From positions 62,001-126,000 of the forward strand of contig NZ_JACXGQ010000002.1 of the NCBI RefSeq assembly GCF_022096995.1: DNA of 64,000 nt, written 5' to 3'. A model generated the notes under the pieces. That model did no database searches and was not told the DNA's origin. It saw only the letters and a program-made list of their open reading frames with translations. The position numbers were made by a program, and so were the translations under genes. Shown one piece after another: positions 1 through 12,357 of this stretch (positions are counted from its first letter, which is position 1; every line of letters starts with the position of its first letter). Source of the stretch: Yoonia sp. I 8.24 (GTDB lineage: Bacteria > Pseudomonadota > Alphaproteobacteria > Rhodobacterales > Rhodobacteraceae).

Positions 1-144
1 CGACATCATGGCTTCATCGGCGCCGGGAATCCGGGTGTCGGTCACAAACTCGAGACCCGGTGCACGCGTGACAATTTCGGTTTGGGCCTGCGCAGCAGAG
101 CCAAAGGAGAAAACAAGGAAAAGGGCAACTAAGAGATAATTCAT
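1..144 (-). CDS. Exported protein of unknown function, N-terminal part only
   Basis: The 48 visible codons start at an ATG at 142-144 and run off the left edge of the window. They begin MNYLLVALFLVFSFGSAAQA, a typical Sec signal peptide with a hydrophobic core and an AQA-type cleavage site, followed by a polar segment beginning QTEIVTRAPGLEFVTDTRIP. A GAGAG stretch sits a few bases upstream of the start. It lies downstream of lpd on the same strand, with a hairpin between them, so it is probably a separate transcription unit. I do not recognise the family from this fragment; a periplasmic or outer-membrane location is inferred from the signal peptide alone. Confidence 0.6.
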   Translation of the reverse strand, partial: MNYLLVALFLVFSFGSAAQAQTEIVTRAPGLEFVTDTRIPGADEAMMS

Positions 145-293
145 TTCGGCTCTCACAAAACGTTGACGCCTTAAAACATGGATTGGGTGCAAAAATGTGG
201 CGGATATATGGTCGCAGATGCCTAATAGCGCTGCAAGGTTAACCATTTTTCCGAGAATTGTCTTTAGATTCGGATCAATAGAATTTCGCAACT

Positions 294-320
294 GGCGCGC
301 CGACCAACAATCGGCGCACC
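294..320 (-). terminator. Hairpin downstream of lpd, possible terminator
   Basis: A 10-bp stem with one mismatch (GGTGCGCCGA against TCGGCGCGCC on the minus strand) and a 7-base loop lies 7 bases past the lpd stop. No run of T follows it, so it may be a factor-dependent or processing hairpin rather than a classic intrinsic terminator. Confidence 0.45.
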
Positions 321-326
321 AAAGTG

Positions 327-1715
<1,389 letters not shown>

Positions 1716-1781
1716 GGTGTCTCCTTTAGATTTCTTAGCTGTCGGACTTATGTCGGACAAATGTCGGTTTTTGGTCGGCGT

Positions 1782-2192
1782 CTAGAACAGCGCCGAGATT
1801 ATCATGAGCATGGTCGAGAGAAACCCCACAAACCAAATCAGCGAGCGCCAAGGCGTCCAGCCAAAATAATATGCGGGGACATAAAGAATACGGGCACCTA
1901 GATAGACCCAAGCGCAAATCGCGCTGAACCCGGTCCCCTTGTCACCCAGCGTGATCACGACCACGGCAATGGTGAATAAGATTAACGCCTCAAAGTGGTT
2001 ATTCATCGCGCGGAACAGGCGACCCGTGCCAACGCTGGCTTGATCCATTAACGGTTTATTCAGCCGCTGCGGGTCACGTGGGCTTGCCGTTTTGCCGGGG
2101 CCAAGTTCGATATTGGCCGGAATCGCCATCAGGCAAAACTGGATAGCTTGAAGCAGAGCCGCGAGGGCGAGGACGGTGAGTTCAGGGGGCAT
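1782..2192 (-). CDS. MAPEG-family small membrane protein
   Basis: A 136-residue integral membrane protein with about four hydrophobic helices, matching the MAPEG family (membrane-associated proteins in eicosanoid and glutathione metabolism) in length and in the central RLFRAMNNHFEA stretch, the family's characteristic R-A-x-N-N-x-x-E signature. Bacterial members are usually of unknown substrate; glutathione-dependent activity is known only for some eukaryotic and a few bacterial relatives. It starts one base after the preceding hypothetical gene stops and lies 66 bases before lpd, so it is very likely cotranscribed with the 2-oxoglutarate dehydrogenase genes. The reason for that linkage is not evident. 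Confidence 0.8.
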   Translation of the reverse strand: MPPELTVLALAALLQAIQFCLMAIPANIELGPGKTASPRDPQRLNKPLMDQASVGTGRLFRAMNNHFEALILFTIAVVVITLGDKGTGFSAICAWVYLGARILYVPAYYFGWTPWRSLIWFVGFLSTMLMIISALF

Positions 2193-2193
2193 T

Positions 2194-2586
2194 TTATGAC
2201 ATCATGGATTTTGTGTAACCACCGAGAGCGCTGCCAAGAAAATCACCAATAACTGTGAAGCTACCTTTGGTTTTACTCGGGTGGGTCACATACTCGGCTA
2301 TTGTTACGGTCTGGCCATCAACCTCAAGTCGGGCACCCATTATTGCAATACCTCGACTGGTAAGCACTGGACCGACCCAGGTAGCGCCGCTCGATGAATG
2401 CGCTGTATTTGCCCACCTTACTAAACCCTCGTTAGCGAGCCATTCCATACAGGGCTTAACCATATCGCGAAGATCATTGTCTACGTCAATGTCCGTGTCA
2501 TCGACGAAGTCGTCATTGATGCCGATGTCGAGGAGCTTCGCTAGTATTACGGAAATTACTGCTGCGTTTTTTTCCAAGGCTTTCAT
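2194..2586 (-). CDS. Hypothetical protein in the sucB-lpd junction
   Basis: A 130-residue acidic, soluble protein that I do not recognise. The start at 2586 (MKALEKNAAVISVIL) has GAAGGAAA a few bases upstream. The N-terminal half is helical with an acidic DDTDIDVDND stretch; a segment ending in EWLANEGLVRW resembles the recognition part of a winged-helix fold, as in small YjcQ-like proteins, but this is only a resemblance. The C-terminus is Gly/Ser rich (GDFLGSALGGYTKSMMS). It follows sucB after a strong hairpin and runs directly into the MAPEG gene. Base composition is somewhat more AT-rich than in the flanking enzymes, which may point to a later insertion into the operon. Confidence 0.7.
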   Translation of the reverse strand: MKALEKNAAVISVILAKLLDIGINDDFVDDTDIDVDNDLRDMVKPCMEWLANEGLVRWANTAHSSSGATWVGPVLTSRGIAIMGARLEVDGQTVTIAEYVTHPSKTKGSFTVIGDFLGSALGGYTKSMMS

Positions 2587-2634
2587 AGTATTTCCTTCAC
2601 TTGGTTGAAATCTATTCAGCCCGTGCTTGCATGG

Positions 2635-2660
2635 GCAGCGCCCCGACCTCGGGGCGCTGC
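2635..2660 (-). terminator. Strong intercistronic hairpin after sucB
   Basis: A perfect 11-bp GC-rich stem (GCAGCGCCCCG / CGGGGCGCTGC) with a 4-base loop begins 22 bases past the sucB stop. No T tract follows in the direction of transcription, so it may act as a partial terminator or an mRNA-stabilising 3' end that separates sucB from the accessory genes and lpd. Confidence 0.55.
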
Positions 2661-2681
2661 TCGGTGTTGCGTGCATGTGGC

Positions 2682-3863
2682 TTATAGATCCATCAACAGA
2701 CGGCGTGGGTCTTCGAGCGCTTCTTTGACGCGTACGAGGAATGTCACAGCGCCTTTGCCGTCAACGATCCGGTGGTCGTAGGACAGTGCGAGGTACATCA
2801 TCGGGCGGATCACAACTTCACCGTTGATCGCCATTGGGCGGTCTTGGATTTTGTGCATACCGAGGATGCCGGACTGTGGCGGGTTCAGGATCGGTGAGGA
2901 CATCAGCGAGCCGTAGACACCACCGTTCGAAATAGTGAACGTGCCGCCCTGCATTTCTGCCATGGACAGTTTGCTGTCGCGGGCTTTGGCACCCTTTTCA
3001 GCGATGGCCTTTTCGATGTCTGCGAATGACATTTGGTCGGCGTCGTTGATCACGGGAACCACAAGGCCAGTGGGCGTGCCTGCAGCGATACCCATGTTGA
3101 CGTAGTTTTTATAGACAACGTCGGTGCCGTCGATTTCTGCGTTCACATCAGGCACTTCATTCAGCGCGTGGATACATGCCTTGGTAAAGAAAGACATGAA
3201 ACCCAGTTTGACGCCGTGCTTTTTCAAGAACAGGTCTTTGTACTGGTTCCGTAGGGCCATGACCTCTGTCATGTCGACCTCGTTATAGGTGGTCAACATC
3301 GCGGCGGTGTTTTGGCTTTCTTTCAGGCGCTTAGCGATGGTTTGGCGCAGGCGGGTCATTTTGACACGCTCTTCGCGGTCGACCTGATTGGCGGCGACTG
3401 GTGCGCGCGGTGCGGCTGGGGCAGCGGGCGCAGGTGTTGCCAATGCGTTCAACACGTCTTCTTTCATGACGCGGCCGTCTTTGCCGGTGCCTGCGACGTT
3501 GGACAGGTTGTTTTCTGCCATTAGCTTTTTCGCGGATGGGGCGTCTTCAACGTCTTTGGCTGCTGGTGCGGCCGCTGGGGCAGGGGCCGCTTCGGGTGCT
3601 TCGGCTTTGGGTGCTGGGGCCGCATCGCCTGCGGCGATTTGCGCAAGCAGCGCATCAACGCCAACTGTGTCGCCTTCAGCGGCGACGATTTCTGACAATG
3701 TGCCTGCGACGGGTGATGGCACTTCGACGGTGACTTTGTCTGTTTCAAGTTCACACAGCATCTCATCAACGGCCACGGCGTCGCCGGGCTGTTTGAACCA
3801 TGTGGCAACTGTCGCTTCGGTGACGGATTCGCCAAGCGTTGGTACGCGGACTTCGGTGCTCAT
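2682..3863 (-). CDS. sucB: Dihydrolipoyllysine-residue succinyltransferase (E2 of 2-oxoglutarate dehydrogenase)
   Basis: The E2 core enzyme transfers the succinyl group from lipoamide to CoA. The 393-residue protein has one N-terminal lipoyl domain with Lys43 in ETDKV, an Ala/Pro-rich linker, a small peripheral-subunit-binding domain ([11 protein letters not shown], about residues 110-145), and a catalytic domain ending in the acyltransferase motif DHRIVDG (His364, Asp368). A single lipoyl domain is normal for this enzyme. The start overlaps the sucA stop (TAATG), so the two are translationally coupled. The Ala/Pro linker is rich in repeats, as usual in E2 proteins. Confidence 0.97.
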   Translation of the reverse strand: MSTEVRVPTLGESVTEATVATWFKQPGDAVAVDEMLCELETDKVTVEVPSPVAGTLSEIVAAEGDTVGVDALLAQIAAGDAAPAPKAEAPEAAPAPAAAPAAKDVEDAPSAKKLMAENNLSNVAGTGKDGRVMKEDVLNALATPAPAAPAAPRAPVAANQVDREERVKMTRLRQTIAKRLKESQNTAAMLTTYNEVDMTEVMALRNQYKDLFLKKHGVKLGFMSFFTKACIHALNEVPDVNAEIDGTDVVYKNYVNMGIAAGTPTGLVVPVINDADQMSFADIEKAIAEKGAKARDSKLSMAEMQGGTFTISNGGVYGSLMSSPILNPPQSGILGMHKIQDRPMAINGEVVIRPMMYLALSYDHRIVDGKGAVTFLVRVKEALEDPRRLLMDL

Positions 3864-6820
3864 TACTTTGTTCCTTTGATAGTCAGGGCGTCGTCAACGA
3901 GCGCCGCTTGTTCTGCTTTGTGTTTGCTTGCAAGGCCCGTCGCCGGGGAAGCCGAGGCTGCGCGCCCTGCATAGACGGGGCGTGTTGTTTTGGCTTTGGT
4001 GCGGGACAGGACCCATTCGATATTGGGCTCCATAAATGACCATGCACCTTGGTTTTTAGGCTCTTCTTGGCACCAGACCATGTCTGCATTTTTGAACCGG
4101 GTCAGTTCGTTCATGGCCGATTGGGCTGGGAACGGGTAGAACTGTTCGAACCGCAAGATGTAGACATCATCGATGCCGCGCGCGTCACGTTCTTCGAGCA
4201 GATCATAGTAGACCTTGCCCGAACACATCACGACGCGTTTGATTTTGTCGTCTGCAACAAGTTTTGTTTCAGAGTTTCCTTGCTGGGCATCATCCCACAA
4301 TACGCGGTGGAAGCTTGATCCGGTGGTGAATTCGTCAGCCTTAGACACCGCCATTTTGTGACGCAAAAGCGATTTTGGCGTCATCATGATCAATGGCTTG
4401 CGGTAGCTGCGGTGCAACTGGCGACGCAGAATGTGGAAATAGTTCGCAGGCGTTGTACAATTCGCAACGATCCAGTTGTCACCACCACACATGGTCAAGA
4501 ACCGCTCCAGTCGCGCGCTCGAATGCTCTGGCCCTTGTCCTTCGTAACCATGCGGCAAAAGACAGACGAGGCCTGACATCCGCAACCATTTGCTTTCACC
4601 GGAAGAAATAAACTGATCGAACATGATCTGCGCGCCGTTGGCAAAATCACCAAATTGGGCTTCCCATAGGGTCAGCGCATTTGGTTCAGCGAGCGAGTAG
4701 CCGTATTCAAAGCCAAGCACCGCATATTCCGACAGCATGCTGTCGATCACTTCGTAGTGCGCCTGCCCCTCGCGGATATTGTTCAGCGGGTAATAGCGAT
4801 CTTCGTTTTCTTGGTTAATCAGGCCAGAGTGACGTTGGCTGAATGTACCGCGGGTACTGTCTTGGCCAGACAGGCGCACAGGGTAGCCTTCGGTTGCGAG
4901 TGACCCAAATGCGAGCGCTTCACCCGTGGCCCAATCGAACCCTTCGCCGGATTCGAACATTTTAGATTTGGCACCCAAAATGCGGTTCACGGTTTTGTGG
5001 ACAGGGAAACCATCCGGCACAGTTGTCAGACCACGCCCGATTTCTTGGAATGTCTTTTCATCAATCGCGGTGGCACCGCGTTGATAATCATCCTTTTGGC
5101 GATCCAGATGTGACCATTTCCCATCAAGCCAGTCGGCCTTGTTGGGTTTAAAGGTTTTACCGTTTTCGAATTCCGTATTCAGGTGCGCTTGGAACGCGGC
5201 CTTCATATCTTCGATTTCGCCTTCGGGGATAAGCCCGTCTTTGACCAGACGTTCGGTGTAAAGCGTCAGCGTGGTTTTTTGCTTTTTGATCTTTTTGTAC
5301 ATCACCGGGTTGGTGAACATCGGCTCATCGCCTTCGTTGTGACCAAAGCGGCGGTAGCAAATGATATCAAGAACCACATCTTTGTGGAACTTCTGGCGGA
5401 ACTCAGTCGCGACGCGTGCGGCGTGAACAACGGCCTCTGGGTCATCGCCGTTGACGTGGAAAATTGGGGCTTCGACCATCAGCGCGATGTCAGTCGGATA
5501 GGGCGAGCTGCGCGAGAAGTGCGGCGCGGTGGTGAAACCAATTTGGTTGTTGACTACGATATGCATCGTGCCGCCTGTTTTGTGACCCTTGAGGCCGGAC
5601 AGGCCGAACCCTTCGGCAACAACGCCTTGGCCAGCAAAGGCCGCATCGCCGTGCAACAAGATTGCCATGACGCGCGTACGATCCACGTCGTTTTTTTGGT
5701 CTTGCTTTGCGCGGACCTTGCCCAAAACAACGGGGTTCACGGCCTCTAGGTGGGACGGGTTCGCTGTCAGTGACAGGTGCACGCTATTGTCGTCAAAGCT
5801 GCGGTCGGATGATGCGCCAAGGTGGTATTTCACATCGCCGGACCCATCGACATCTTCGGGTTTGAACGATCCGCCTTGGAATTCGTTAAAGATCGCGCGG
5901 TAGGGTTTTTCCATCACGTTCGCAAGAACGGAGAGACGACCACGGTGCGGCATGCCGATGATGATCTCATCTAGCCCCAACTGACCGCCGCGCTTGATGA
6001 TCTGCTCCATCGCGGGGATCAGGCTTTCGCCACCATCAAGACCAAAACGCTTGGTACCCATGTATTTGACGTGCAAGAATTTTTCAAAACCTTCTGCCTG
6101 CACAAGGCTGTTCAAAATCGCTTTGCGGCCATTTTGGGTAAAGGTGATTTCTTTCCCGTAACCTTCGATGCGCTCTTTCAACCAACCCGCTTCTTCGGGG
6201 TTGGAAATATGCATGTATTGCAAAGCAAATGTGCCGCAATAGGTGCGTTGCACGATCGCCATGATCTCGTTCATCGTCGCGACCTCAAGGCCGAGCACAT
6301 TATCGATAAAAATCGGGCGATCCATGTCGGCGGCGGTAAAGCCGTAAGATTTCGGATCAAGCTCTGGGTGGGGCACGTTTTCACGCATGCCAAGCGGGTC
6401 AAGGTCCGCAATCAAATGCCCGCGAATACGGTAGGCGCGGATGATCATCAACGCGCGGATGCTGTCCAGCACGGCATTGCGGACTTGATTTTCGTCCAGT
6501 GACACGCCTTTTTCGGCGGCTTTCGCTTTGATCTTTTTGCCTGCAGCTTCGGGCTCGGCTGGCCATTGGCCATCAAGCGCGGATGTCAGGTCATCATTTG
6601 GAACCGGGGGCCAATCCATACGACCCCAAGACGGGCCTGCGGCCTCTGCCTTTGCGTCCGTCGGGGCATCACCCAGCGCCTTGAAGAATTCACGCCAGCT
6701 TTCGTCAACCGCATTTGGGTTGTCGGCATAGCGCGCATAAAGCTGTTCTACATATTCCGCATTGTGCCCCTGCAGGAACGATGAGGCGTGAAGAATGTCG
6801 TTAGGTGATTGATCGTTCAT
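3863..6820 (-). CDS. sucA: 2-oxoglutarate dehydrogenase E1 component
   Basis: The thiamine-diphosphate-dependent E1 decarboxylates 2-oxoglutarate and succinylates lipoamide on SucB in the TCA cycle. At 985 residues it has the usual length. It opens with the family's N-terminal E2-binding helix ([18 protein letters not shown]), and the thiamine site appears as [14 protein letters not shown] followed by [10 protein letters not shown]. The C-terminal transketolase-like half includes the [14 protein letters not shown] stretch. Its ATG overlaps the stop of the DUF805 gene (ATGA), and its stop overlaps the sucB start, so it is tightly packed in the operon. Confidence 0.98.
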   Translation of the reverse strand: MNDQSPNDILHASSFLQGHNAEYVEQLYARYADNPNAVDESWREFFKALGDAPTDAKAEAAGPSWGRMDWPPVPNDDLTSALDGQWPAEPEAAGKKIKAKAAEKGVSLDENQVRNAVLDSIRALMIIRAYRIRGHLIADLDPLGMRENVPHPELDPKSYGFTAADMDRPIFIDNVLGLEVATMNEIMAIVQRTYCGTFALQYMHISNPEEAGWLKERIEGYGKEITFTQNGRKAILNSLVQAEGFEKFLHVKYMGTKRFGLDGGESLIPAMEQIIKRGGQLGLDEIIIGMPHRGRLSVLANVMEKPYRAIFNEFQGGSFKPEDVDGSGDVKYHLGASSDRSFDDNSVHLSLTANPSHLEAVNPVVLGKVRAKQDQKNDVDRTRVMAILLHGDAAFAGQGVVAEGFGLSGLKGHKTGGTMHIVVNNQIGFTTAPHFSRSSPYPTDIALMVEAPIFHVNGDDPEAVVHAARVATEFRQKFHKDVVLDIICYRRFGHNEGDEPMFTNPVMYKKIKKQKTTLTLYTERLVKDGLIPEGEIEDMKAAFQAHLNTEFENGKTFKPNKADWLDGKWSHLDRQKDDYQRGATAIDEKTFQEIGRGLTTVPDGFPVHKTVNRILGAKSKMFESGEGFDWATGEALAFGSLATEGYPVRLSGQDSTRGTFSQRHSGLINQENEDRYYPLNNIREGQAHYEVIDSMLSEYAVLGFEYGYSLAEPNALTLWEAQFGDFANGAQIMFDQFISSGESKWLRMSGLVCLLPHGYEGQGPEHSSARLERFLTMCGGDNWIVANCTTPANYFHILRRQLHRSYRKPLIMMTPKSLLRHKMAVSKADEFTTGSSFHRVLWDDAQQGNSETKLVADDKIKRVVMCSGKVYYDLLEERDARGIDDVYILRFEQFYPFPAQSAMNELTRFKNADMVWCQEEPKNQGAWSFMEPNIEWVLSRTKAKTTRPVYAGRAASASPATGLASKHKAEQAALVDDALTIKGTK

Positions 6821-7389
6821 GAGAGAACCTCAGTTGGGTTGGGGCCGTATTTGTTTGTTTGGGGATCGGAAGCTTGGTTTAGCCAATAGATATTGATGGT
6901 CACACTGAGAATTAGAGTTACAAACGCAATTAGACCGACAGTTCCCGAAACCTGTGTATTTGCTCTGCCCGTTGTTCGCATCGCATCTGCAAAATTGGAA
7001 AAACCCATATGCGCAATTGTAATTGCAAAAATGAGTGCTACCCAACCAAGGATCGGTAGAAACGGCAGGAAACCAGCGCGCCCGCTATCGTGCATTCTGC
7101 GCCAAGTGACGCTGAGCCAAGGAATTAGAGTTCCAAGGAGAAAAATGTTACCAACGAAGCCGCTAGAGTGGAATTTTCGAACTGAGGTTCGACCCGTTAG
7201 GAAGCCATTTTCATCGGTTTCGTGGAGGTATTGAAACTCTGGGCCGAAAATCATGCTATTTACGAGAAGGCAGGTAAACAAACCGAGCAACATGAAGAGA
7301 ATGAATTTCCAAAATTCCGAACGTGGGGCGCGACCTGAGAACGTCAGGTATTTTGCAAAGCATGACTTGGTCGCTTCAACGAGTGTCAT
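6817..7389 (-). CDS. DUF805-family membrane protein
   Basis: A small membrane protein with the typical DUF805 opening, MTLVEATKSCFAKYLTFSGR followed by APRSEFW, and about four predicted membrane helices (around FILFMLLGLFTCLLVNSMIF, FVGNIFLLGTLIPWLSVTW, FLPFLPILGWVALIFAI and VGLIAFVTLILSVTINIYW). It is 190 residues from the ATG at 7389, chosen because the family begins just there. Function of the family is unknown. It sits between sucD and sucA and overlaps the sucA start by four bases (ATGA), so it is translated from the TCA operon mRNA. A loop of polar residues (RTSVRKFHSSG) interrupts the first helices. It could be a passenger or a membrane-anchoring accessory; the sequence does not decide. 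Confidence 0.85.
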   Translation of the reverse strand: MTLVEATKSCFAKYLTFSGRAPRSEFWKFILFMLLGLFTCLLVNSMIFGPEFQYLHETDENGFLTGRTSVRKFHSSGFVGNIFLLGTLIPWLSVTWRRMHDSGRAGFLPFLPILGWVALIFAITIAHMGFSNFADAMRTTGRANTQVSGTVGLIAFVTLILSVTINIYWLNQASDPQTNKYGPNPTEVLS

Positions 7390-7435
7390 TCTAATCGAAT
7401 TCCCTACATTACTTTCCCCTGACGCGGCAGGGAAA

Positions 7436-7455
7436 GGGCGGAGCGAACCCCGCCC
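7436..7455 (-). other. Small intercistronic hairpin after sucD
   Basis: GGGCGG and CCGCCC form a 6-bp stem around an 8-base loop in the sucD-DUF805 junction, just past the sucD stop. It is too short and lacks a T run for a confident terminator call; together with the hairpin after sucB it suggests RNA structure where enzyme genes give way to accessory genes. Confidence 0.35.
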
Positions 7456-7461
7456 AGTCAT

Positions 7462-8343
7462 TTAGCCGATTGCCTTGAGCACAGCTTCGCCAAGTGTGGC
7501 TGGGCTGTCTGCGACGATGATGCCAGCAGATTTCATGGCTTCGATTTTGCTTTCCGCATCGCCTTTACCACCGGCAACAATCGCGCCAGCGTGACCCATG
7601 CGGCGGCCCGGAGGTGCCGTGCGGCCAGCGATAAAGCCAGCAGTTGGTTTCCAGCGGCCTTTTTTGCGCTGATCAGCCAGGAATTCAGCGGCTTCTTCTT
7701 CTGCAGAACCACCGATTTCACCGATCATGATCATTGAATGCGTTTCGTCATCATCCAAGAACATGTCCAGCACGTCGATGTGCTCTGTCCCTTTGATGGG
7801 GTCGCCACCGATGCCGACAGCGGTTGACTGACCAAGACCAGAATCCGATGTCTGTTTCACGGCTTCATATGTCAATGTGCCGGACCGCGACACAACACCA
7901 ACGGAACCACGTTTGTGGATGTGGCCCGGCATGATGCCGATCTTGCAAGCGTCAGGTGTGATCACGCCGGGGCAGTTTGGCCCGATCAGGCGTGAGGCAG
8001 AGCCTTCGAGCGCCTTTTTCACGCGCATCATGTCCAGCACAGGGATGCCTTCGGTGATACAGATGATCAGTTCCATTTCAGCGTCGATCGCTTCGAGGAT
8101 TGAATCCGCTGCGAACGGCGGTGGCACGTAGATGACCGATGCGTTGGCTTCGGTGACGTGCTTGGCTTCGTGGACCGAGTTAAAGATCGGCAGGTCCAAA
8201 TGGGTTTGGCCGCCTTTGCCGGGTGTCACGCCGCCAACCATTTTTGTGCCATAAGCAATTGCTTGTTCAGAGTGGAATGTCCCCTGCGAACCAGTAAGGC
8301 CCTGACAGATGACTTTGGTGTTTTCGTTTACGAGAATGGCCAT
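7462..8343 (-). CDS. sucD: Succinate-CoA ligase, alpha subunit
   Basis: The alpha subunit carries the phosphohistidine intermediate in the reversible conversion of succinyl-CoA to succinate with nucleotide triphosphate formation. It has 293 residues, the normal length. It starts [20 protein letters not shown], with the CoA-binding fold ([10 protein letters not shown]), the GGVTPGKGG loop, and the GHAGAI motif near residue 248 holding the phosphorylated His. It follows a lipoprotein gene that separates it from sucC, with a 15-base gap. Confidence 0.98.
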   Translation of the reverse strand: MAILVNENTKVICQGLTGSQGTFHSEQAIAYGTKMVGGVTPGKGGQTHLDLPIFNSVHEAKHVTEANASVIYVPPPFAADSILEAIDAEMELIICITEGIPVLDMMRVKKALEGSASRLIGPNCPGVITPDACKIGIMPGHIHKRGSVGVVSRSGTLTYEAVKQTSDSGLGQSTAVGIGGDPIKGTEHIDVLDMFLDDDETHSMIMIGEIGGSAEEEAAEFLADQRKKGRWKPTAGFIAGRTAPPGRRMGHAGAIVAGGKGDAESKIEAMKSAGIIVADSPATLGEAVLKAIG

Positions 8344-8358
8344 AGTGATGGTCTCTTT

Positions 8359-8943
8359 CTATTGATCAGGAGCAATGTATTCGTGAACGACAATAATCGA
8401 ACCACGATATACACCCGCGACTGCAAATTGGTTGCGTACTGCAGCGACGACGCCGACGCCGTCCGGGCGTTCGCCATAAAATGCTGCAATAAATTCGCTA
8501 TCAGATGAGGTGTCGAATTCGCCGAAGCTATCGCCATATTTCGCACGCATTGCGTTTGACGCTACAAGAACTGCTTCGTCGTCACGCAGGTTGTTGCGTC
8601 CGACAAAGCAATAAGGTGCTTCGGAACCACGGGTTAGCCCGACGATAATGGAACGGTTATACGCCGTATAGAAATCTACCCCGGTATATTTACCTTCGTG
8701 GCGGAAACCGTTGGTGCGCAAATACGTACGCGTTGCATTATGCCCAGGTAGATTGTCCAAGCATTGATTGATGGCTTCTGTAGCCTTTGCGTTGCCAGAG
8801 CTTGTCGCAGGCTGCGTAGCCTGAGCAGGTGCGTCTGCTTCTGGCGCAGCTTCAACAGCCGCCTCGACGGGTGCTTCCATGCAACCGCCAAGACCAACCG
8901 TTGCGAAGACCGCAATGCCAGCAGGTTTTAATAGCTGCAGCAT
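8359..8943 (-). CDS. Lipoprotein of unknown function between sucC and sucD
   Basis: A 194-residue predicted lipoprotein. A short N-terminus and hydrophobic stretch lead to the lipobox LGGC near residue 20, followed by an Ala/Pro/Glu-rich linker and a globular part with two cysteines. Its ATG at 8943 overlaps the sucC stop (TGATG); a GTG one codon earlier is possible. AAGGGG inside the end of sucC serves as ribosome binding site. I do not recognise the domain. Being embedded between the two subunit genes of a cytoplasmic enzyme, yet exported, it is either a passenger or links envelope state to TCA expression; the sequence gives no proof. Confidence 0.75.
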   Translation of the reverse strand: MLQLLKPAGIAVFATVGLGGCMEAPVEAAVEAAPEADAPAQATQPATSSGNAKATEAINQCLDNLPGHNATRTYLRTNGFRHEGKYTGVDFYTAYNRSIIVGLTRGSEAPYCFVGRNNLRDDEAVLVASNAMRAKYGDSFGEFDTSSDSEFIAAFYGERPDGVGVVAAVRNQFAVAGVYRGSIIVVHEYIAPDQ

Positions 8944-10136
8944 CACCCCTTAACCGCCTTCACGATTTTTTCGGCGCCGTCTTTGAGATCGTCAGCAGCG
9001 ATCACGTCAACGTCGGAGTTGTTGATGATCTCTTTGCCTTTTTCAACGTTTGTCCCTTCGAGGCGGACAACCAGTGGTACTTGCAGGCCGACTTCTTTGA
9101 CAGCGGCGATCACCCCTTCGGCGATGACATCGCAACGCATGATGCCGCCAAAGATGTTCACAAGGATGCCCTTAACGTTAGGATCAGATGTGATGATCTT
9201 GAACGCCTCGGTTACTTTTTCTTTGGTCGCGCCGCCACCAACATCGAGGAAGTTGGCTGGTTCTGCGCCGTAAAGTTTGATGATGTCCATTGTGGCCATC
9301 GCGAGGCCAGCGCCGTTCACCATGCAGCCGATTTCGCCTTCAAGGGCGATGTAGTTCAGGTCGAACTTTGATGCGGCCAATTCTTTGGGGTCTTCTTCGG
9401 TTTCGTCGCGCAGCGCCGCAATATCCGCGTGGCGGTAGATCGCGTTGCCGTCGAAAGAAACTTTGGCATCCAACACTTTGAGGGCGCCGCCGTCGGTGAC
9501 GATCAATGGGTTGATTTCCAGCATTTCCATGTCTTTTTCGACGAAGGCTGTATAAAGCTGGCCCATAAGTTTGACGCATTGCTTTGTTTGCGGGCCATTC
9601 AGGCCAAGTGCGAACGCAACGCGGCGGCCGTGGAACGCCTGATAGCCAGTTGCAGGATCAACCGTGAAGTTCAGGATTTTTTCAGGGGTGTTTTCGGCAA
9701 CTTCTTCGATGTCCATCCCGCCTTCGGTCGAAACAACAAAGCCAATCCGGCTTGTCGCGCGATCAACGAGCAGCGCAAGGTACATTTCAGTCTCAATGCC
9801 GGAACCGTCTTCGATGTAGATGCGGTTCACAACTTTGCCGACGGGACCAGTTTGGTGCGTGACCAATGTGCGGCCCAGCATCTTTTTGGCTTCTTCGGCA
9901 GCTTCTTCAACTGATTTGGCAAGACGGACACCGCCTGCTTCGCCTGCGTCAGCTTCTTTGAATTTGCCTTTGCCGCGCCCACCTGCGTGGATCTGCGCCT
10001 TCACAACCCAAAGCGGGCCATCAAGTTCGCCAGCAGCGGTTTTTGCGTCTTCTGCACGTGTGACTGGGCGGCCGTCAGAAACTGGCGCGCCGTAGCTGCG
10101 CAAGAGTGCTTTGGCCTGATATTCGTGGATGTTCAT
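8943..10136 (-). CDS. sucC: Succinate-CoA ligase, beta subunit
   Basis: The ATP-grasp beta subunit binds nucleotide and, with SucD, performs substrate-level phosphorylation in the TCA cycle. The 397 residues begin [20 protein letters not shown], as is standard, with the nucleotide-binding HAGGRGKG stretch, and the C-terminal CoA-ligase domain contains [16 protein letters not shown]. It is the first gene of the operon that runs to lpd. The 35-bp double palindrome at 10233-10267 lies about 100 bases upstream of its ATG and is the probable control site of the operon. Confidence 0.98.
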   Translation of the reverse strand: MNIHEYQAKALLRSYGAPVSDGRPVTRAEDAKTAAGELDGPLWVVKAQIHAGGRGKGKFKEADAGEAGGVRLAKSVEEAAEEAKKMLGRTLVTHQTGPVGKVVNRIYIEDGSGIETEMYLALLVDRATSRIGFVVSTEGGMDIEEVAENTPEKILNFTVDPATGYQAFHGRRVAFALGLNGPQTKQCVKLMGQLYTAFVEKDMEMLEINPLIVTDGGALKVLDAKVSFDGNAIYRHADIAALRDETEEDPKELAASKFDLNYIALEGEIGCMVNGAGLAMATMDIIKLYGAEPANFLDVGGGATKEKVTEAFKIITSDPNVKGILVNIFGGIMRCDVIAEGVIAAVKEVGLQVPLVVRLEGTNVEKGKEIINNSDVDVIAADDLKDGAEKIVKAVKG

Positions 10137-10232
10137 AGGGACATGTCCAATTTGGCTTCGGTTGACCTATCTAAACCACAAGGAATGAATGTTTTGTAAC
10201 TGAAAAATGAAAAATATGGGCATAATCGAACA

Positions 10233-10267
10233 TTTGTGATCACACGTTTTTACGCTGTGATCACAAA
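10233..10267. promoter_or_regulatory. Double-palindrome operator upstream of sucC
   Basis: Two perfect copies of TGTGATCACA (10235-10244 and 10256-10265), each extended outward by TT/AA, are set 21 bp apart centre to centre around an 11-bp spacer holding an A5/T5 tract. The same arrangement occurs at 17059-17093 before sdhC. The 21-bp spacing places both sites on the same face of the helix, as expected for two cooperating dimers. The core GTGATCAC resembles GntR-type half-sites, but the regulator is not known to me. Confidence 0.8.
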
Positions 10268-10347
10268 TTTGATGTCACCTAAGTTGTTCGCGCGGAACTT
10301 AGCTAAATAGAGGGATTCGCGGTAGTGTCAGCTATACGAAACGCAAA

Positions 10348-10369
10348 AGGGCGCCCCGAGGGGCGCCCT
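10348..10369 (-). terminator. Intrinsic terminator of mdh
   Basis: A 10-bp perfect GC-rich stem (AGGGCGCCCC / GGGGCGCCCT) is followed on the minus strand by TTTTGCGTTT, 25 bases past the mdh stop. It separates the mdh transcript from the suc operon promoter region. Confidence 0.8.
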
Positions 10370-10393
10370 AGTGTAAACGATGCGATATGGCGC

Positions 10394-11500
<1,107 letters not shown>

Positions 11501-11509
11501 TTAAGAGGC

Positions 11510-12271
11510 ATGACCGTGTTCGAGCTTGATTGGCATTTTTTCGCGGCGGGCATTCCTGCGATGGTCTTCGCGGGTATCTCACGGGGCGGATTCGGTGGTG
11601 GTGTCGCCTTTGTGGGCGGTGCGATTCTGGCGCTGGTCGTGCCTCCGGGGGCTGCGCTTGGGATTATCCTTCCCCTTTACATGTTGGTCGATGTCGCGAC
11701 GATGAAAGCCTATTGGCGCAAATGGGATTGGCCATCGGCCAAGGGGTTGATCCAGGGCGCTTTGCCTGGGATCATCTTTGCGGTGTGGGTCTATACGGTC
11801 GTTGACGCCGATTTTGTCCGACTGCTGATTGGGTGCGTCTGTCTTGCTTTCGTGGTCTTTCAGTTTAGCCGCTCGCTTGGGTGGCTCAAGATCGGCGATG
11901 CCCCGTTTTCGCAAAACTTTGCACGTGGGGCGGGGTTTGTGGGTGGGTTTACCAGCTTCATAAGCCATGCAGGTGGGCCGCCGGCAACTGTCTATTTGCT
12001 GTCGCAAGGGCTTAGCAAAACAACGTATCAAGCGACAATGGTGGTCACTTTTTGGGCCGTAAACTGGATGAAAGTGCTGCCCTATGCGTTTTTAGGGGTC
12101 TTCACTTGGGACACGCTCATGGGCAGTCTCGCACTGGCCCCGTTTGCACTGTTGGGCGGATGGATTGGGGTGCGCGCCCATGACGTGGTGCCCGAACGGC
12201 TATTCTTTGGGCTGACCTATGTCTTGCTGGTGCTGACAGGCGCGCGGCTGATTTGGGTGGCGCTAGCCTAG
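11510..12271 (+). CDS. TauE/SafE-family membrane transporter
   Basis: An integral membrane protein of about 253 residues and seven to eight helices, of the TauE/SafE (DUF81) family of anion or organosulfonate exporters. Visible family features are the small-residue N-terminal repeat GISRGGFGGGVAFVGG and the second-half repeat around AGFVGGFTSFISHAGGPP. The ATG at 11510 was chosen since MTVFELDWHFF fits the family start; a GTG at 11486 is a possible alternative. It is divergent from mdh. Substrate is unknown; sulfite, sulfoacetate or a carboxylate are all possible for this family. The next gene's start lies about 86 bases beyond its stop. Confidence 0.85.
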   Translation: MTVFELDWHFFAAGIPAMVFAGISRGGFGGGVAFVGGAILALVVPPGAALGIILPLYMLVDVATMKAYWRKWDWPSAKGLIQGALPGIIFAVWVYTVVDADFVRLLIGCVCLAFVVFQFSRSLGWLKIGDAPFSQNFARGAGFVGGFTSFISHAGGPPATVYLLSQGLSKTTYQATMVVTFWAVNWMKVLPYAFLGVFTWDTLMGSLALAPFALLGGWIGVRAHDVVPERLFFGLTYVLLVLTGARLIWVALA

Positions 12272-12357
12272 CCGCGCTATCCATCGCTTTACGGTGGGGT
12301 GGCGCAATGTTAGCGGTTCTAGGGTGGATGGCCCACTACCAGAAGGTTACCCCTCAT

